Assembly: GCF_003672135.1 (NCBI RefSeq)
Contig: NC_039507.1
Location: forward strand, 15,182,278 to 15,246,277
Direction of reading: 5' to 3'
Origin: Ooceraea biroi
Taxonomy: Eukaryota; Arthropoda; Insecta; Hymenoptera; Formicidae
DNA: 64,000 nt
The notes under the pieces are model-generated. The model had not been told where the DNA came from. It saw nothing but the letters and a program-made list of their open reading frames with translations, and did not search any database. Positions within the stretch are counted from its first letter, which is position 1. Each line of letters begins with the position of its first letter. The position numbers were made by a program, and so were the translations under genes. Below are positions 61,566-64,000 of this stretch, in pieces.

Positions 61566-62631
61566 GCAGCGGCGGCGGCGGCGGCGGCGGCGGTAGCAGC
61601 GGGATGAAAACAAGAAGCCTCATCTCGGTCGGCCACGAGTCAATGAACCAAACGCGCAGATAAATCGCCGCGGTCGCGCTAAGATCACTCGCGATGCAGT
61701 CGGTACGTTCAGAGATGCATCGAGGCTGCGGCGGCGCGTCATAAGATGCACACGCGACGGGCAAGCGTGCGTGCGTGCGTGCGTGAGTCGCGCGAGAGCG
61801 CACGATGCGAATCGATCGCGGCGCGAATGGATCGAAGTGGAAATTCCTCTCTTTGACCTCCCGAACCAGGCCAGGCTACTTTAACCCCTTTAACCACTCC
61901 GTCACCACATGGCGTTGCCTCGTCGCGCGATAACAGCACAATCTGCGAATTGGACTATGAAAACGGTCACGTCGCGTTTTCTCGCGCACAGTCTCTCTCG
62001 CGATTCTTTCTCTTTTCAGGAAAATTGTCGCATCTCGGCGAAGCGTCAACTCTTTCGCGAATCTTATTAGTTTTGCACGACGCGACGTTTGATACCCGCA
62101 CCTCTCTTCACTCGCGCTCGCATTCTTCTCTATTGTACGGAGATAGTTTGTGTTCCAATGTTCCAATATGAAATATTTCAAACTGTATATTTTTATGTGT
62201 ACTTTCCCTTTCGTGAATTTTGCCAAATTTCGAATGAATCGTTTATGGAAACTTTATAAACATTTATATCTCTTTCATCTGTTTGAAATTCCTTATTTTA
62301 GATGTAATGTCGTTTATTGTTTATGTATTTCTTAATTTTCTTCTGTCAACTAAAGTCTCCGTTAAAAGTAAACAAGCAAGATTTTCTGAACTGTTTATTA
62401 TATTAACATAATAATGCATTTTGCATTTAATATCTAAGTAAAATCTAGAAGCATTTCGTTTCATCCAACTTGCATAGCTTTTCAATTTCTTAATTTTGAA
62501 AATTTGTTCGTGCACGTTAGACATCTGCGACTGCCAATGGTTTACCTTACAAATGCATCGGTAGCAACTCGTATTCAGGATTTTGTCGACAGTGACGTCT
62601 TCTCCTTCGAGATCGCAAGTCTCCCGTCTTC
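54090..62631 (-). CDS. cv-2: Crossveinless 2 (BMPER orthologue), 3' nine exons; 5' end missing
   Basis: Secreted BMP-binding protein that can promote or restrain BMP signalling extracellularly. About 604 residues are readable in nine exons with matching phases: five VWC domains, each with CxxCxC and CCxxC signatures (CYRCIC/CCYRC; CRIFTC/CCPVC with GVVTES; CVTCRC/CCPHC; CTRCTC/CCPQC; CKACAC/CCPRC), then a VWD domain opening VCTVFGDPHYRTFDGKLYSF and containing CGLCGNFN, then a cysteine-rich C-terminus ending in a TAA. This order is that of Cv-2/BMPER. GDPH is the known autocatalytic Asp-Pro cleavage site of the family. The vertebrate C-terminal TIL domain is not seen. The signal peptide and any N-terminal linker must be upstream of 62631. 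Confidence 0.95.
54620..55017 (-). CDS. cv-2: cv-2 exon: main part of the VWD domain
   Basis: Encodes IGDLKVNLGQKMRVKVNGKR through LWDSISFLEVSAPSSY, the CGLCGN signature and DDFTTRRG to RGRKDH. The acceptor is gtgttgcag in phase 0; the donor is gtaaat in phase 2. Confidence 0.95.
55330..55517 (-). CDS. cv-2: cv-2 exon: start of VWD with the GDPH cleavage motif
   Basis: Encodes DGVCTVFGDPHYRTFDGKLY and on to SFSIR-like VTNDARKTKSSAWTK. In this family the protein is cut between Asp and Pro of GDPH and the halves stay disulfide-linked (family knowledge). The donor is gtatgt, phase 0. Confidence 0.95.
55606..55765 (-). CDS. cv-2: cv-2 exon: most of VWC5
   Basis: Encodes DGESWKLDSCKACACKQGKV, then RCAMPMCPQLNLPCPPNSKL to CCPRCVE. 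The start at an AG four bases after another AG (tag-gcag) is the only one that keeps the frame from the preceding exon. The donor is gtgagt, phase 1. Confidence 0.93.
56090..56349 (-). CDS. cv-2: cv-2 exon: VWC4 and first residues of VWC5
   Basis: Encodes GACMLGTHLYKSGSQFYVDH, CTRCTC, CPVLECPSEHQMTVPGQCCP and ends SCSYGGRTYE. The join TYE-DGESW aligns with BMPER without gaps, which requires a GC donor (gag|gcgagt). No GT in the right phase is near. Confidence 0.92.
56350..57175 (-). other. cv-2 intron between VWC3 and VWC4 exons
   Basis: AT-rich, nothing recognised. Confidence 0.8.
57176..57358 (-). CDS. cv-2: cv-2 exon: VWC3
   Basis: One exon, one domain: CFVNGQKVTADRSVTTTEDP, CVTCRC, CAKQACPALNC, CCPHC. 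Phase 1 in and out. The donor gtgaaa is weaker than its neighbours. Confidence 0.95.
57359..57888 (-). other. cv-2 intron between VWC2 and VWC3 exons
   Basis: Contains an (AGC/AGT/AAC)n-like trinucleotide repeat at about 57800-57850; otherwise nothing recognised. Confidence 0.8.
57800..57850. repeat. Imperfect trinucleotide repeat (AGC/AGT/AAC)
   Basis: agcagc, agtagtagt, aacaacagc units in series in a cv-2 intron. Confidence 0.75.
57889..58065 (-). CDS. cv-2: cv-2 exon: VWC2
   Basis: One exon, one domain: CIRNGVYHASDTEW, CRIFTCKAGVVTESKLRC, CCPVC. GVVTES is identical in vertebrate BMPER VWC2. Phase 1 in and out. Confidence 0.95.
58066..58847 (-). other. cv-2 intron between VWC1 and VWC2 exons
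   Basis: Contains a (GA)n run; a GC-richer patch at about 58.5-58.8 kb has no recognised content. Confidence 0.8.
58292..58310. repeat. (GA)n microsatellite
   Basis: GA run of 19 nt in a cv-2 intron. Confidence 0.9.
58848..58947 (-). CDS. cv-2: cv-2 exon: second half of VWC1
   Basis: Encodes NGFVECLKQQCPSVEGCYAL and NNECCYRCT. VWC1 is the BMP-binding domain in the family. The acceptor is tttctttgcag and the donor gtgagt. Confidence 0.95.
59211..59276. repeat. Inverted repeats beside the MITE
   Basis: gagacac (59212-59218) and gtgtctcgc (59229-59237) are complementary, and the latter also pairs with gcgagacac (59268-59276). The segment between contains gccaagtgcaagcac, resembling the MITE end sequence. 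Confidence 0.55.
59296..59668. mobile_element. MITE with about 60 bp terminal inverted repeats and TA flanks
   Basis: Left end 59296-59355 and right end 59610-59668 are inverted copies differing at a handful of positions (both carry gacgccaagtgcacgc and gatacaaaaaa). TA sits directly outside each end (59294-59295 and 59669-59670), like a Tc1/mariner-type target duplication. The 254 nt middle has no open frame of note, so it is non-autonomous. Confidence 0.75.
59782..59995 (+). ncRNA. Putative spliced transcript, exon a (opposite strand of the cv-2 intron)
   Basis: Preceded by an acceptor-like tttatgttttacag and followed by a perfect donor aag|gtgagt. No frame has an ATG-initiated ORF of note. 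It could be a 5' UTR exon or part of a long noncoding RNA. Confidence 0.45.
60163..60242 (+). ncRNA. Putative spliced transcript, exon b
   Basis: An 80 nt GC-rich island in AT-rich sequence with a strong acceptor (atttttgttccag) and donor (aag|gtaaat). One frame is open (RGSYDLCDRFAAPKDPVRVK…) and continues into exon c. I recognise no protein family. Confidence 0.5.
60416..60459 (+). ncRNA. Putative spliced transcript, exon c
   Basis: A 44 nt exon with a strong acceptor (tttttgtttcag) and perfect donor (tcg|gtgagt). In the frame joined from exon b it reads MNSRMRPVLNRG then TAG, so if coding it ends here. The further donor implies more exons downstream, as in a noncoding RNA or a UTR. Confidence 0.45.
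61065..61098. repeat. Short direct repeat (14 bp x 2)
   Basis: gtataactaggaac at 61065-61078 and 61085-61098. Confidence 0.8.
61520..61600. repeat. (GGCGAC)n followed by (GGC)n
   Basis: About six GGCGAC hexamers, then about ten GGC triplets, in the CpG-rich part of the cv-2 VWC1 intron. Confidence 0.9.
61765..61786. repeat. (GCGT)n microsatellite
   Basis: Five gcgt units. Confidence 0.9.
62546..62631 (-). CDS. cv-2: cv-2 exon: first half of VWC1
   Basis: Encodes ETCDLEGEDVTVDKILNTSC and YRCICK. It starts with two bases of a split codon, so at least one coding exon lies upstream. The acceptor is ttgcag and the donor gtaaac, phase 0. Confidence 0.92.
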
Positions 62632-64000
62632 CTGCAATTGAAGAGCAACAATCAGAATGAAGCAAAAACATACGAATCAAAGTGCTGCGCGCTCTCGTTC
62701 ACAATGTTGGTTTTATATCGGTTTTATATCGCGCCGCGATATGCCAGTGAACGCAATAGAGTCGCTATAATCACAATGCAGTATTTCCAATCGATCGACC
62801 TTCGTATCGACGTTCATATATGTTAGAGGCTTCCTGGTTCCTATATACATCGCACGTGAGTCGAATGCTCAAGGATTTACTGTTACGTATTTTGTATAGC
62901 GATCGTACTCGATGGACGAAGAGCGGTTTTAATGACGAGCGAATCAGTTCTAATAAAGTTCTACTACGGTTTATCGATCGCTAAATTAACGCGATCGATT
63001 AAAATACCTTAGAAATTACGAAGGATGCGAGATGCCGCTTTTTCCCTGTCTAAATCATGATTGGAAACAAAACTGATTGTGAGTTTTTATCGATTAAGCC
63101 GATACGATGGTTTTATTTGGTAGCAAAGAACTTCTTCTCGCAATGATCTCTTATATTCGCAAACTTATGTGAGGAGTACACTTTAGAGAATTTTGAACTT
63201 TCCTTTGTAATTAAAATAATTCTTCCAAAAGCTTCTAAGAGAGACTATCCATTGTTCTGACTATTTTTCCTCTCGTTTCCGTATTATCACCCTATAAAGA
63301 GTTAAGCGCGACGTGAACATCGTGAACGTACCTTAGGACGTAACCCAGTCGTTAAACTCTCCATTTCTCAGCGAAAAACATGTCGCGCTCCGCTGCTAGG
63401 TTGACGAAGCCGCCACCATCAACGTCCCTCCCGGTTCCCTCGCGCACGTATTCCTGCATACTTTAAGCAACTTTTCTGTAAAATTTCAGTTCTTTTTCCT
63501 TTCTCTTTCTCTCCATTTACACTCTCGAGGCGCAATCCACCGAACTTAAATTCGTAATCGCCGATTAACGCTCGTTCTGTACTTCTGAACTTCCATTTAA
63601 ATCTATACGAGAGAGCACGTGATCGCTTTGTATTATTACTGTTTATAACTTTACTTTACTTTTTTTGTACTTTTTTTTAATTACTTGTCCAGAATGAGTA
63701 TCATCGTAGAGCAGAATAAAATATCGCCTTTCGAACACTTTTTCTTTCTTCTCTTTATTTATCCTCCCAATGGAGACGATAAACTTGATGTTTTTCCTCT
63801 TGAGAAAGCGCCTTGTCTAGTCTATCACTGCTCTCAGAGATTTAACGTGTCGTGCAGCTTTCGAGGCGGTTTCGCTTCATCTGTTCTTTCGACTCATTTA
63901 TATTTTCTCGCAAAGATCTTACAAAAATCACGAGAAAAAATTACTCGTTCGCCTCATCGATAACTTTCGAAATATTTCGAACGAATGATACTGTGCAACT
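62632..64000 (-). other. Upstream of the first visible cv-2 exon (intron)
   Basis: On the minus strand I found no signal-peptide-coding exon ending in phase 1. On the plus strand there is only a 28-codon ATG frame at about 63380. Nothing else recognised. Confidence 0.6.

Larger units (their letters stand above)
58948..62545 (-). other. cv-2 intron splitting VWC1, about 3.6 kb
   Basis: Hosts a MITE and an opposite-strand spliced transcript (both listed separately), and a CpG-rich part from about 61.36 to 62.1 kb with hexanucleotide and trinucleotide repeats. Confidence 0.8.

Noticed and set aside
61355..61803. Gly-Asp and poly-Gly (plus) or Pro-Ser and poly-Pro (minus) frames
   Set aside because: They are translations of the GGCGAC/GGC repeat, open on both strands.
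63380..63466. 28-codon plus-strand ATG frame upstream of cv-2
   Set aside because: Too short, no signal peptide, wrong strand for the missing cv-2 exon, and no supporting context.
1..64000. tRNA, rRNA, known insect microRNAs, CRISPR arrays or bacterial operon features
   Set aside because: I looked for B-box-like and cloverleaf patterns and for well-known insect microRNA seeds by eye and saw none; the window is plainly eukaryotic genic sequence.

Overview
The window is eukaryotic. It reads as an insect chromosome: intron-rich genes, AT-rich introns with many microsatellites, and two recognisable developmental or signalling genes facing each other tail to tail. The protein sequences fit an insect. 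The large introns and CpG-rich islands would suit a hymenopteran such as an ant, but that placement is inference.

Plus strand, 1-45583 plus 3' UTR: one conventional (calcium- and diacylglycerol-dependent) protein kinase C gene of the Pkc53E / PKC-alpha type. I could follow every exon from an initiator ATG with an in-frame upstream stop to the terminal stop. Fourteen exons are used per transcript and give 671 residues: pseudosubstrate, C1A, C1B, C2, kinase domain, and C-terminal tail with turn and hydrophobic motifs. The first intron is about 22.7 kb. The first half of C1B is encoded twice, by exon 4A (27764-27875) and exon 4B (33398-33506). Both exons start in phase 0 and end in phase 1, so using both or neither breaks the frame. 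They are therefore a frame-locked mutually exclusive pair. Exon 4B changes ligand-loop residues, including Tyr to His at C1 position 22, which is known to set diacylglycerol affinity. This is the most interesting signal in the window.

45584-54089: the stretch between the two convergent genes. It contains a plausible PKC poly(A) signal, simple repeats, and two strong hairpins just past the stop codon of the opposing gene. I see no further gene there.

Minus strand, 54090-62631: the 3' nine exons of crossveinless 2 (the BMPER orthologue), a secreted BMP modulator. Five von Willebrand factor C domains are followed by a VWD domain with the GDPH cleavage motif. The signal-peptide exon(s) lie upstream and were not found. 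One intron in VWC5 appears to use a GC-AG splice pair. The 3.6 kb intron within VWC1 holds a 373 bp MITE with about 60 bp terminal inverted repeats and TA flanks, and on the opposite strand three well-formed exons of an unidentified spliced transcript.

The two genes have no evident shared pathway; their adjacency is probably incidental. PKC acts at the plasma membrane downstream of phospholipase C, and Cv-2 acts extracellularly on BMP ligands.
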